Positions 26,935 through 34,426 of a DNA stretch of 64,000 nt are shown here, piece by piece (within the stretch, counting starts at the first letter, position 1; each line of letters starts with the position of its first letter). The stretch is from contig NZ_JAGTWY010000001.1 in the NCBI RefSeq assembly GCF_023657445.1, positions 1,922,001-1,986,000 of the forward strand. Reading direction: 5' to 3'. The notes below the pieces were generated by a model. That model had not been told where the DNA came from. It worked only from the letters and a program-made list of their open reading frames with translations, and searched no databases. The position numbers and the translations under genes were made by a program. This stretch comes from Marinobacter sediminum. Its GTDB lineage: Bacteria > Pseudomonadota > Gammaproteobacteria > Pseudomonadales > Oleiphilaceae.

Positions 26935-28365
26935 TCAGAATTCGTACTGCCAACGGCCACCAACCGACCACCTTTCAAGCCGGCGATTGACAATCTGTAT
27001 CTCTGTATCCGCGATTTGCGCCTGGAGTTTGAGGTGCCCGCCGAAAACGTCGCCACCATACCCCACTGATAAAAAGCCTACCACCTGACTTTCTGTTGGA
27101 ACAAAATACTGAACGTCCGGATCTGTAACCGTTACACGGCTGCTGCCATCAACGTTCAGATCTGCGTATGTCAGTGTCACACTTATCTGGTCACCACCGC
27201 CCATGAAGTGGTAGCCACCCAGACTAACGCCCTCTGCATCGCCGTCAACACTGGCACCCATTGACCGGCCATAATAGCGGAAACCACTCTTATAAATCCC
27301 GTGTTCGTAAGTCACGTTCGGGATGGCATCACTAACGAAGTCGTCTGCAATTGTATTCACATACTCCAGAAACCACTGTTGCTCGCCGCGACCGATACCG
27401 CTTGTCCAATCGAGGCCAAACAGCCATGACTTCCTGGCCGGGAACGCGCCTGCCTCATCCTCCCCCATCATTTGAGCGTATACGCCCATCGTCCGCTCAC
27501 CCGTGACGAATCCGTATCGAGCGTCGACGCTGGCGAGCTGATTTCCCGGCTCGGAGACTTCGCCCTTCTCCCGATTATCGTTACCAATCAGCGCATCCCA
27601 GACCGTCGAGGCGCTCACCGAACGGCCCTCGCCTCCAAGCATCAGGATGCGTGACAGGCCAATATCGAAACTATTAAATGGCCGGGTTTCCAGACGCATC
27701 CCCACAGTCACCGGGCTGGATACGAATCTTTCTTCTTCCATTTCCCCGACAAACATTGTAAATCGCCAAGGGCCAATCCACTTGAGCCAGTCAACGTCGG
27801 GAGCAATGGCCTGATTGCGGTTTAGCCAAACCTGAGGCAACGGCCGTGCGTTATTGGAGAGGATCAAACTGTTTTGCCAACCAGGCCCCCACCAGCGATC
27901 AATGGCGCCGATACCAAACATCCAGTTGCCAAGGGTGCCTGCCAGGTAGGAGTCATCAAAGCGAAGCTGTTCGTTGTCGTCGGGATTCGCCGCGACTGAT
28001 GCCTTTATTCGGGCAGACCACCGGGACTGATCCCATTCCACGCCCGCTTTCAGTTCAGCAGGATCCTGAACCTTGTCCTCGAAACCGCCGATCAACGAAG
28101 GTTCGGATGTTCCACCAACTTCAATAATCCCTCGAACCTCATTATTGGATGGGGGAACCTGTCCCTGCTCGATATCCGCCTTCATGAACGGCCAGGTAGA
28201 TGTGGCTGCTTTCAGGTCACCACTGTCCGCCTTCTGCTGAAGCTTAAAGCGGGCATGGGCATCTCCCGGTTCAACCCAGGGCGAGGCCGAAACCTGCGAG
28301 GCAGAAAAAACGGAAAACAGGCACGCTACCGCCCCACCGACCAGGGCCCAGTGTTTTGAGGTCAT
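26935..28365 (-). CDS. wzi: Wzi-like capsule assembly outer-membrane protein
   Basis: Wzi is an outer-membrane beta-barrel lectin that helps anchor capsule to the surface. The 476-residue protein has a signal peptide (about residues 1-27, ending SASQVSA), then alternating beta-strand text with RWWGPGWQNSLILSNNARP, a segment shared by Wzi proteins, and a C-terminal strand ending in Phe, as outer-membrane proteins do. The ATG at 28365 is kept because it gives a good signal peptide; the ribosome site is weak (AAAGAAAA). An ops element lies in codons 11-15. It is the first gene of the locus. Confidence 0.9.
   Translation of the reverse strand: MTSKHWALVGGAVACLFSVFSASQVSASPWVEPGDAHARFKLQQKADSGDLKAATSTWPFMKADIEQGQVPPSNNEVRGIIEVGGTSEPSLIGGFEDKVQDPAELKAGVEWDQSRWSARIKASVAANPDDNEQLRFDDSYLAGTLGNWMFGIGAIDRWWGPGWQNSLILSNNARPLPQVWLNRNQAIAPDVDWLKWIGPWRFTMFVGEMEEERFVSSPVTVGMRLETRPFNSFDIGLSRILMLGGEGRSVSASTVWDALIGNDNREKGEVSEPGNQLASVDARYGFVTGERTMGVYAQMMGEDEAGAFPARKSWLFGLDWTSGIGRGEQQWFLEYVNTIADDFVSDAIPNVTYEHGIYKSGFRYYGRSMGASVDGDAEGVSLGGYHFMGGGDQISVTLTYADLNVDGSSRVTVTDPDVQYFVPTESQVVGFLSVGYGGDVFGGHLKLQAQIADTEIQIVNRRLERWSVGGRWQYEF
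28321..28333 (-). promoter_or_regulatory. ops element (RfaH recruitment site) inside wzi
   Basis: The - strand reads GGCGGTAGCGTGC, a perfect copy of the ops sequence at which RNA polymerase pauses and RfaH binds the non-template strand. It lies 33-45 nt after the A of the wzi start codon, within codons 11-15 of the signal peptide. rfaH itself is the next gene upstream, 228 bp before wzi. In Escherichia coli operons the element is in an untranslated leader, so the coding position is unusual. Confidence 0.85.
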
Positions 28366-28593
28366 AGGATTATTTTCTTTGAAGACGGGAAAATATAAGG
28401 CGGGGAAAACAAACTCCCGACTGCGTCCCTTTCAGTTCATGGATATTGTGTTTCTGAGGGGCGGGAATTTTACGGGTTCTTATATGTGACGCAAGCAACA
28501 ACATGCCGGGCACACGCAGTTTCAAGGAGTTAGAGGAGAAAAGTTTTGTAAAAGATTCGAAGATGCAAGTAAATCGGTCACATTTACAGCAAC

Positions 28594-29073
28594 TTATCGT
28601 TTTATCGCAGAAACAGGGACCTTCACTTCCTGCCGCTGCTGCATGAAGTTGATAAGAACGATGGCTCTCACTTCACCGTCGTAGGACTGGAAGATGGCAT
28701 TGATGCCTTCAAAAGGTCCTTCACTCAACTGCACGGACTGGCCGGGCCTGATTCCTCCCTGCTCTGCCACGGATTCCAGGCCTTGTTTAATATGTTCGAT
28801 AACGTCCGCACCAATGGCTGCCGGCTTACCACCGAACCCAACCACCCGGAGCACGCCTCGGGTTGACCGCAGTTTCGCCCACATAGAGTCAGTCTGTTCA
28901 AGATTGACGAACAGATACCCCGGGAAAAGTGGCTCCAACACCTGAGTTCGCTTACCGCCCTTGATTTTCTCTACGAGAACCTTGGGGAAAAAACAGGAAA
29001 CTTCCTGATTTTGCAGGTGCGTCAGGGCGCGATCACCCTGCGCCGGTTTGTACTGAAGTGCATACCAGGTCAT
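28594..29073 (-). CDS. rfaH: RfaH, NusG-family antitermination factor
   Basis: RfaH joins RNA polymerase at ops sites, prevents pausing and Rho-dependent termination, and helps recruit ribosomes in long virulence and envelope operons. The 159-residue protein has an NGN domain (WYALQYKPAQGDRALTHLQ, then PLFPGYLFVNLE) and a C-terminal KOW domain beginning near GIRPGQSVQLSEGPFEG. The ATG at 29073 overlaps the cysQ stop as ATGA; an upstream alternative start is not needed. The ops site in wzi downstream fits its job, and separates it from housekeeping NusG. Confidence 0.92.
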   Translation of the reverse strand: MTWYALQYKPAQGDRALTHLQNQEVSCFFPKVLVEKIKGGKRTQVLEPLFPGYLFVNLEQTDSMWAKLRSTRGVLRVVGFGGKPAAIGADVIEHIKQGLESVAEQGGIRPGQSVQLSEGPFEGINAIFQSYDGEVRAIVLINFMQQRQEVKVPVSAIKR

Positions 29074-29837
29074 GCGTACCACTCACCTGCCGCGACGAAG
29101 TGAGGGTTAAGGATATCTTCCTTACCATATTTAAGCGGTTTGCCTTCGAGAGTTTCGACTTTACCGCCAGCTGCCGCCAGCACAGCATGGGCTGCTGCGG
29201 TATCCCACTCGCTTGTAGGGCCAAGCCGCGGGTAGATATCCGCGTGCCCTTCGGCAATGCGGCAGAACTTGAGCGAACTGCCGGCTTGCACCAGTTCGTG
29301 TTCACCAAGCTTATCGATGAAAGTTCTGGTCTCTTCGTTGAGGTGGTTTTTGCTGGCCACCACGCGCTTTACGGCTTTCGGTTCCGCTACCCGGATACGG
29401 TGAACTTTGCCTGTGCGATCGCGCATGTGAGCACCCTCACCCACTACGCCCCAATACGCCTCTTTCAGAGCAGGTGCTATCACCACACCCATTACCGGAT
29501 CGCCATCTTCGATCATAGCAATGTTGACGGTGAACTCACCGGTGCGCTGGGTAAAATCCTTGGTGCCATCCACAGGGTCCACCAGCCAGAAACGACGCCA
29601 GTGTTTACGCTCTTCCCACGGAATATCCTTACCCTCTTCGGAGAGGATGGGGATGTCCTGGCTGATGCTCCGCAGGCCGTGCGTGATAATGTCATGGGCG
29701 GCGGTGTCTGCAGCAGTGATTGGCGAATCGTCTGCCTTGTAGCTCACTTTGAAGTCTGACTGGTAGATGTGAAGAACCTTTTCACTGGCCTCATCAGCCA
29801 CTTTGATGACATCCGGAAGGATGGAGCTGTAATGCAT
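29070..29837 (-). CDS. cysQ: CysQ, 3'(2'),5'-bisphosphate nucleotidase
   Basis: CysQ hydrolyses 3'-phosphoadenosine 5'-phosphate, a by-product of sulfate assimilation. The 255-residue protein has the inositol-monophosphatase fold signatures: metal-binding EEGKDIPW near residues 67-74, WLVDPVDGTKDF at about 83-94, and a C-terminal region WDTAAAHAVLAAAGG. Length is normal. It overlaps rfaH by 4 nt. The 90-bp gap to the divergent nuclease gene must hold both promoters, but I see no strong consensus. Confidence 0.94.
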   Translation of the reverse strand: MHYSSILPDVIKVADEASEKVLHIYQSDFKVSYKADDSPITAADTAAHDIITHGLRSISQDIPILSEEGKDIPWEERKHWRRFWLVDPVDGTKDFTQRTGEFTVNIAMIEDGDPVMGVVIAPALKEAYWGVVGEGAHMRDRTGKVHRIRVAEPKAVKRVVASKNHLNEETRTFIDKLGEHELVQAGSSLKFCRIAEGHADIYPRLGPTSEWDTAAAHAVLAAAGGKVETLEGKPLKYGKEDILNPHFVAAGEWYA

Positions 29838-29927
29838 CTGATTCGCTTCCTGCTTCAGGTCAATTTGTTATGAACTATGATACGTCATAGTAACATCTCC
29901 GAAACAAAGAATCTGAAGGACGCTTTT

Positions 29928-31289
29928 ATGAAACTTCGCTTCCTCGGCGGCACCGGCACAGTCACTGGCTCCCGTTATCTACTCTCGGATGACAAACACC
30001 GAATGCTGGTGGACTGCGGCATGTACCAGGGTGTGAAAACCCTGCGCCGGCGGAACTGGGCAAAATTTCCCGTAGACCCTCATACCATAAACGCGGTGGT
30101 TCTGACGCACGGCCATATCGACCACTCCGGGTACCTGCCCGCACTTGTCAAAAACGGCTTCAAAGGCAAGATTTACTGTACCAAGGCAACGCATGAACTG
30201 TGTAAAGTTCTGCTGCCCGATGCTGGCTTTCTGCAGGAGGAAGATGCGAAATACGCATACCGGAAAAAATTCTCAAAGCATGACAAACCGGAGCCGCTGT
30301 TCACCGAGAAAGACGCCTGGGAGGCGCTCAAGCATTTCGAGTCTTTGCATTACCACGAGATTTTTGAGCCGGTTAAGGGCATGGAAGTGACCTTCACGCC
30401 GGCCGGCCACATTTTGGGCTCTTCCTGCGTGCATGTTCACCACAAGGATACCGACCGGACCGTGGTATTCAGCGGTGACGTGGGGCGGCAAAACGACATC
30501 ATTATGCGGCCGCCAGAGCCTCTCCAGAAAGCCGATGTACTGGTGTGTGAGTCCACCTATGGTGACCGGGCGCACGGCGACTCTGACCCCGAAACAGAGC
30601 TGGCCGAGATCATTACCCGCACCGCTGGACGTGGCGGCATCGTGCTGATTCCATCCTTTGCGGTTGGCCGCGCCCAGATGCTTCTTTATGTCGTTCACAA
30701 GCTCATTAAAGAAGGACGCATCCCGAAACTCCCGGTCTTCCTGAACAGCCCGATGGCCATCAAAGCCACGGAGATTTTCTGCAAGCACCACAAGGAGCAC
30801 AAGCTCAGCGCGGCACAATGCGAGCTTATTGATAACAGCACCAAGTTTGTTCGCAAGGTGGAAGAGTCTATTGAGCTGGATGCCGTTCGCTACCCCTGCG
30901 TCATCATTTCAGCCAGCGGAATGGCCAGTGGCGGGCGGGTGCTGCATCACTTGAAAACGCTATTGCCCAACGAACGCAACAGCATTGTGTTTGCGGGGTT
31001 CCAGGCACCAGGTACCAGGGGCGATGCACTGGTTAATGGCGTCGAGTCAGTGAAGATTCATGGGGAATACTGGCCGGTAAGAGCCGATGTATTCAGCCTG
31101 GATTCTCTGTCTGCTCACGGGGATTACAACGAGATCCTCGCCTGGCTCGAGCAAGGATCACTCAAACCCGAGAAGGTGTACGTCACTCACGGGGAGATGG
31201 TCGCCAGTGACGTGATGCGCAAGCGGATTAGTGAGAAGTTTGGCTGGGATGCTGAGGTGCCGGAGTTGTTTGAGGAGGTAGAGATTTAG
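29928..31289 (+). CDS. Metallo-beta-lactamase/beta-CASP RNA-processing exonuclease
   Basis: The 453-residue protein is a YSH1/CPSF-like member of the MBL-fold family that processes RNA. It has the zinc motif LTHGHIDHSGYLP (HxHxDH), the GHILGSS motif, SGDVG, and the beta-CASP region with IPSFAVGRAQ, ASGMASGGRVLHHL and a late SAHGDYNE His. The ATG at 29928 was chosen because AAGGA lies 8 nt upstream; an upstream in-frame start adds 17 unrelated residues. It is transcribed away from cysQ; no operon partner is visible. Confidence 0.9.
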   Translation: MKLRFLGGTGTVTGSRYLLSDDKHRMLVDCGMYQGVKTLRRRNWAKFPVDPHTINAVVLTHGHIDHSGYLPALVKNGFKGKIYCTKATHELCKVLLPDAGFLQEEDAKYAYRKKFSKHDKPEPLFTEKDAWEALKHFESLHYHEIFEPVKGMEVTFTPAGHILGSSCVHVHHKDTDRTVVFSGDVGRQNDIIMRPPEPLQKADVLVCESTYGDRAHGDSDPETELAEIITRTAGRGGIVLIPSFAVGRAQMLLYVVHKLIKEGRIPKLPVFLNSPMAIKATEIFCKHHKEHKLSAAQCELIDNSTKFVRKVEESIELDAVRYPCVIISASGMASGGRVLHHLKTLLPNERNSIVFAGFQAPGTRGDALVNGVESVKIHGEYWPVRADVFSLDSLSAHGDYNEILAWLEQGSLKPEKVYVTHGEMVASDVMRKRISEKFGWDAEVPELFEEVEI

Positions 31290-31297
31290 CCACTCAT

Positions 31298-31585
31298 TTA
31301 AAGGCTGCATCCCGGTGGGACGTAATCCGTCTTCTAGCTCGATGTAACAGCTGCGCTGTTAATCATGCAATTCCATGAACCCGTCGCGGCTCGCTCAAAA
31401 CGGATACCCAGATCTGACAATTCTGGATGCGCCTTGCCACCCATGGTCACCTGAACGTGGCCGGATCCGCGAGGATTGGCGACTCCGATATTCATTGCGA
31501 TATTACCGGTGGTCCAGTTCGAAGGGGAGTAGCCGAGCCCTGAATTGGAAACCGGCCCGCGATCCAGCAACTTCCCTAAATCCGC
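31298..31585 (-). pseudogene. 5'-truncated type IV pilin gene with in-frame amber stop
   Basis: This 288-bp stretch encodes only the C-terminal half of a type IV pilin: LGYSPSNWTTGNIAMNIG, GSGHVQVTMGGKAHPEL, then GSWNC, the first cysteine of the pilin disulfide loop. A TAG at 31334-31336 interrupts the frame; beyond it the same frame continues KTDYVPPGCSL, a normal pilin end with the second cysteine. The N-terminal half with the prepilin site is missing: the frame is closed by a TGA at 31586-31588, only 34 bp from the end of the next gene. It is most likely a decayed second pilA; a silent donor cassette is a less likely alternative. Confidence 0.75.
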
Positions 31586-31621
31586 TCAACTTGAAAGCCG
31601 CGTTCAGTGACTAAAAACCAG

Positions 31622-33541
31622 TTAGAACTGCAGGCGGCGGGACCATACCGGCGATGTCACTGACCCCTGCTGACTTTTGAATTCATCAAGATAAATTTCA
31701 AGGGCTCTTGCGTTCTCAGACTCACCGGAAAGGCGGTAAGCACCAATAAGGCTTTCAATCAACAATGTCGGGCCTTGCCCTTTATTCTCCCGGAAAACAA
31801 AACGATCAATTCCCTCATTGAGTATTTTAATTGCCTCAGCATACTGCCCTGTCGACATGAAGGCTTCAGAAAGGGTTATTCGCCCTCGGATACAATTCGG
31901 CACACTACCCAGAATCTCTTGAAGAATATCTATCGCCGCAGGTTTATCATATGACCAGGTAAGCCGTGCTCGGTCGGTTTGCTGCGAGCAATTATCCCTT
32001 TGCAGCCAGGAGTTTTGATCAATTCGATCCACAATCTGCTGTGTCAGATCCTTTCCAAAAGGAGTGTCTGCCAGCTTCAGAGCTGTATTCACTTCGGCCC
32101 CAACGATTTGGTTTCGAATCTCAACGTTCAACGGCGAAAAGTATTTTAAAGCAAGCAAGTCATAGTAGTGTTCAGATTGTACGTTAAAATCACTCCCGGC
32201 TTGTGCTTGTAAGTCGTTGATCGTTTTTCGGCTCAATACATCAGCATTAAATGACATGAAAACCACTAGAAAAACGATAAATAAGAAGGTACGCACCCCA
32301 AAAACCGCTACCCGGCGTTTGTCCGAGAAACCAGAAAATGATTGTAATTGAGTCAAAATTGAACTGGCCATAACACAGCCCAAAAACGCATTGATGAGCG
32401 GATGGTACATAACAAAATTTACAAGGCTGTGGGCACCGACCAGACTCACTAGAGCTACGACAAGACAGGAAGTTGCTGCCACGCTCGGATCTTCCGATCG
32501 GACATAGGCCCGGACACAAAGAATAAACAGCACGACCGGGGTTATAAACCAGCCCAAGAAACCAACGATACCAAGCTCTGCAAGCAACTGAAGATAATCG
32601 TTATGGGCAAAATAGCCAGCTGATGATGTTTCCGAAAATGCACGAAACTCTGGATAACGCAACGCGAAGGTTCCTAATCCCGTTCCCCAAATTGGGTGTT
32701 CCAGAAACATAAGCCATGCGCTGTGCCACATATCAAATCGATCTGACATCGAGTCGGGCCGATCACTTAATGACAACCCACTAACGCCAGCTCCATCTGG
32801 AAGCAGCAACGAGCCTACAAAGAACGATAGAACGAGAATAAAACCGGAAGCTACAAACGCGCCAAGCCACTGAATTTTTTTGCAGTGACATAAAGACAGA
32901 TAAATGCACACTGCACCTGCCAGCGCTAATGCAGCACCCCGAGAGAGACTTAGAAACAAAGCCAACCCCAGCACAAATTGAATAAGATAAAGTATCTTTC
33001 TAGGAAACTGCTGGATCAAAAAGAGCGTTGACAGGATGCCAAGAGCACAAAAGTCTGCTGCAAGATTTGGATCATCAAGTAAACCGGCAGGCCTCCGTAC
33101 GTCTTGATATGCCAGAAAAATCATTGACAGAGAGTTGATGACAATTACCGCAACGAACCCAGAAATCAAATCCAAGAGATGGATTTTACGGTAAGCCAAT
33201 ACCATCAAGACGGTGAGAGGCAGGAAGATAAAGCCGGCACTCATCCAGATAGAGAGCCATGGCCAGTAGCTGTAACTCAGAGATGACAAGAGAAGAAACA
33301 AAGGCCCAACTGCGAGCACGCAAACGAGCTTGGGGTACTTCTTAAAAAACGCCAGCCAAGTTTCCGGAGCAACAGCAAGAGAGATAATGAATACGGCAAG
33401 CACTAATGCGGGAAAAATTTGATCTTTGGGAAGGGTATTAAATTGAAGAAGGCAAAAAAAGACGAGGCCAAAAAAAACGGAGAAGAAAGAGAGGGGATAT
33501 CCCTCTCTCTCTTTCAGTTCTGACTTAGCAATCAAAACCAA
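31622..33541 (-). CDS. PglL/TfpO-like O-oligosaccharyltransferase (O-antigen ligase family)
   Basis: The 639-residue protein has about 12 membrane segments over residues 15-430 and the Wzy_C signature region: GLGTFALRYPEF, then HNDYLQLLAELGIVGFLGW with the key His. Residues 450-639 are soluble, with TPR-like repeats (FMSTGQYAEAIKILNEGI). Such enzymes move a lipid-linked glycan onto protein serines in the periplasm. It lies 6 bp after pilA, the classic place of a pilin glycosylation ligase. The start is a TTG (33541, or a second TTG two codons on), with AAGAGA upstream. A WaaL lipopolysaccharide ligase is the main alternative. Confidence 0.8.
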   Translation of the reverse strand: MVLIAKSELKEREGYPLSFFSVFFGLVFFCLLQFNTLPKDQIFPALVLAVFIISLAVAPETWLAFFKKYPKLVCVLAVGPLFLLLSSLSYSYWPWLSIWMSAGFIFLPLTVLMVLAYRKIHLLDLISGFVAVIVINSLSMIFLAYQDVRRPAGLLDDPNLAADFCALGILSTLFLIQQFPRKILYLIQFVLGLALFLSLSRGAALALAGAVCIYLSLCHCKKIQWLGAFVASGFILVLSFFVGSLLLPDGAGVSGLSLSDRPDSMSDRFDMWHSAWLMFLEHPIWGTGLGTFALRYPEFRAFSETSSAGYFAHNDYLQLLAELGIVGFLGWFITPVVLFILCVRAYVRSEDPSVAATSCLVVALVSLVGAHSLVNFVMYHPLINAFLGCVMASSILTQLQSFSGFSDKRRVAVFGVRTFLFIVFLVVFMSFNADVLSRKTINDLQAQAGSDFNVQSEHYYDLLALKYFSPLNVEIRNQIVGAEVNTALKLADTPFGKDLTQQIVDRIDQNSWLQRDNCSQQTDRARLTWSYDKPAAIDILQEILGSVPNCIRGRITLSEAFMSTGQYAEAIKILNEGIDRFVFRENKGQGPTLLIESLIGAYRLSGESENARALEIYLDEFKSQQGSVTSPVWSRRLQF

Positions 33542-33547
33542 TTTCTC

Positions 33548-34006
33548 TTAGTTAGGTGATCCATTCTCACAGCTTGCAGGAATGTAACCAGTCGCTTCTT
33601 CAAGATCAGTTACGCAAGTCCAGTTGCCTTGATCATCGCGACTAATCTCAATCTTCTTGGTGCTGATGATTGCACTTGCATCCTGTCCAAAGGTAGCAAC
33701 AATGTAGCCCGCGCCAGCTTCACCAGAGTCAAACGACACTGCAGGAACGCTGCCATTCATAAGGTTAGACGACGTCAAACCGATCTCGTCTGAGGAAGTA
33801 GGGAATTGGCCGCGGGAAAGACTCTCTTCTACCGCGGTCTTACCTGCAGAAATCTCACCCAGGACGCGAGTGACCTGAGAGCGAGCGACGTAATCCTGAT
33901 ATTGCGGGATGGCAATTGCAGCAAGGATACCGATGATCGCAACAACGATCATCAATTCGATCAGGGTGAAGCCTTTCTGAGCGTGATTAATTTGCATGTT
34001 CTTCAT
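33548..34006 (-). CDS. pilA: Major type IV pilin
   Basis: The 152-residue prepilin has the class IVa leader and PilD cleavage site KG^[21 protein letters not shown] (Gly12, Phe13, Glu17). A C-terminal disulfide loop joins Cys131 (NWTC) to Cys146 (PASC), followed by the tail ENGSPN with Ser150 exposed. AGAGGT lies upstream of the ATG at 34006, which decides that start over the in-frame ATG three codons on. The glycosyltransferase gene follows after 6 bp. A sigma-54 promoter lies about 100 bp upstream. Pilins of this kind drive twitching, adhesion and DNA uptake. Confidence 0.96.
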   Translation of the reverse strand: MKNMQINHAQKGFTLIELMIVVAIIGILAAIAIPQYQDYVARSQVTRVLGEISAGKTAVEESLSRGQFPTSSDEIGLTSSNLMNGSVPAVSFDSGEAGAGYIVATFGQDASAIISTKKIEISRDDQGNWTCVTDLEEATGYIPASCENGSPN

Positions 34007-34103
34007 TATCGACCTCTATATTTGTCGTTGATCAACTCTATATGGCCCCGGGCCCGGTGGAGTCGCACCCCATGACCGGTATTTCGAGCCTGCCATTGCC
34101 TAT

Positions 34104-34118
34104 GCATTGGATGTGCCA
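34104..34118 (-). promoter_or_regulatory. Sigma-54 promoter of pilA
   Basis: The - strand reads TGGCACATCCAATGC, that is GG-N10-GC with one mismatch to the consensus TGGCAC-N5-TTGC. It predicts a start about 12 nt downstream, near 34092, and a leader of about 85 nt before pilA. RpoN with the PilS/PilR pair is the usual control of pilA in relatives; pilS and pilR are not in this window. Confidence 0.82.
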
Positions 34119-34124
34119 ACGTCG

Positions 34125-34140
34125 AAAAAACATGTTTTTT
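34125..34140. repeat. 16-bp perfect palindrome upstream of the pilA promoter
   Basis: AAAAAACATGTTTTTT is a perfect palindrome 6 bp upstream of the -24 element. It could be a regulator site or bend, or a weak bidirectional terminator. The spacing is close for a sigma-54 activator site, which usually lies further upstream. Confidence 0.5.
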
Positions 34141-34426
34141 TACTATAAACTGTTTTATTATCAAATAGATAGAATCTTCCTAAAACGCGCCATATGACAC
34201 CCTGACCCCATATATACTGCCCGCTGACGTCACTGAGTGACCAAATTTGTCACCAATGAAAACCATGACACTGCGCCGCTTAAATAATATGAGTAATGAA
34301 ATTAACCTCCGCGCCAGCAAGACTTCTGCTGCGCGTGTCTTTCCAAACGCCTGTCAGCCATCTAAACTCAGTGCCATTGACAAAATATCATTTTCAGTAA
34401 CTTAGGCTGCGCTTCTTTACTAATTT
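34141..34426. other. Remainder of the pilA-pilB intergenic region
   Basis: The 420-bp gap between pilA and pilB contains the pilA leader, its promoter and the palindrome. The remaining part up to pilB is AT-rich near 34141-34190 and otherwise plain; it must hold the pilB promoter, but I see no good -35/-10 pair. No small ORF with a convincing ribosome site and no RNA gene is evident. Confidence 0.5.

Noticed and set aside
34035..34080. Short stretch with GGTGCGACTCC and a CCA-like end, suggesting a tRNA 3' half on the - strand
   Set aside because: No anticodon arm, D arm or matching acceptor strand can be folded upstream; it lies in the pilA leader and includes a CCGGGCCCGG palindrome.
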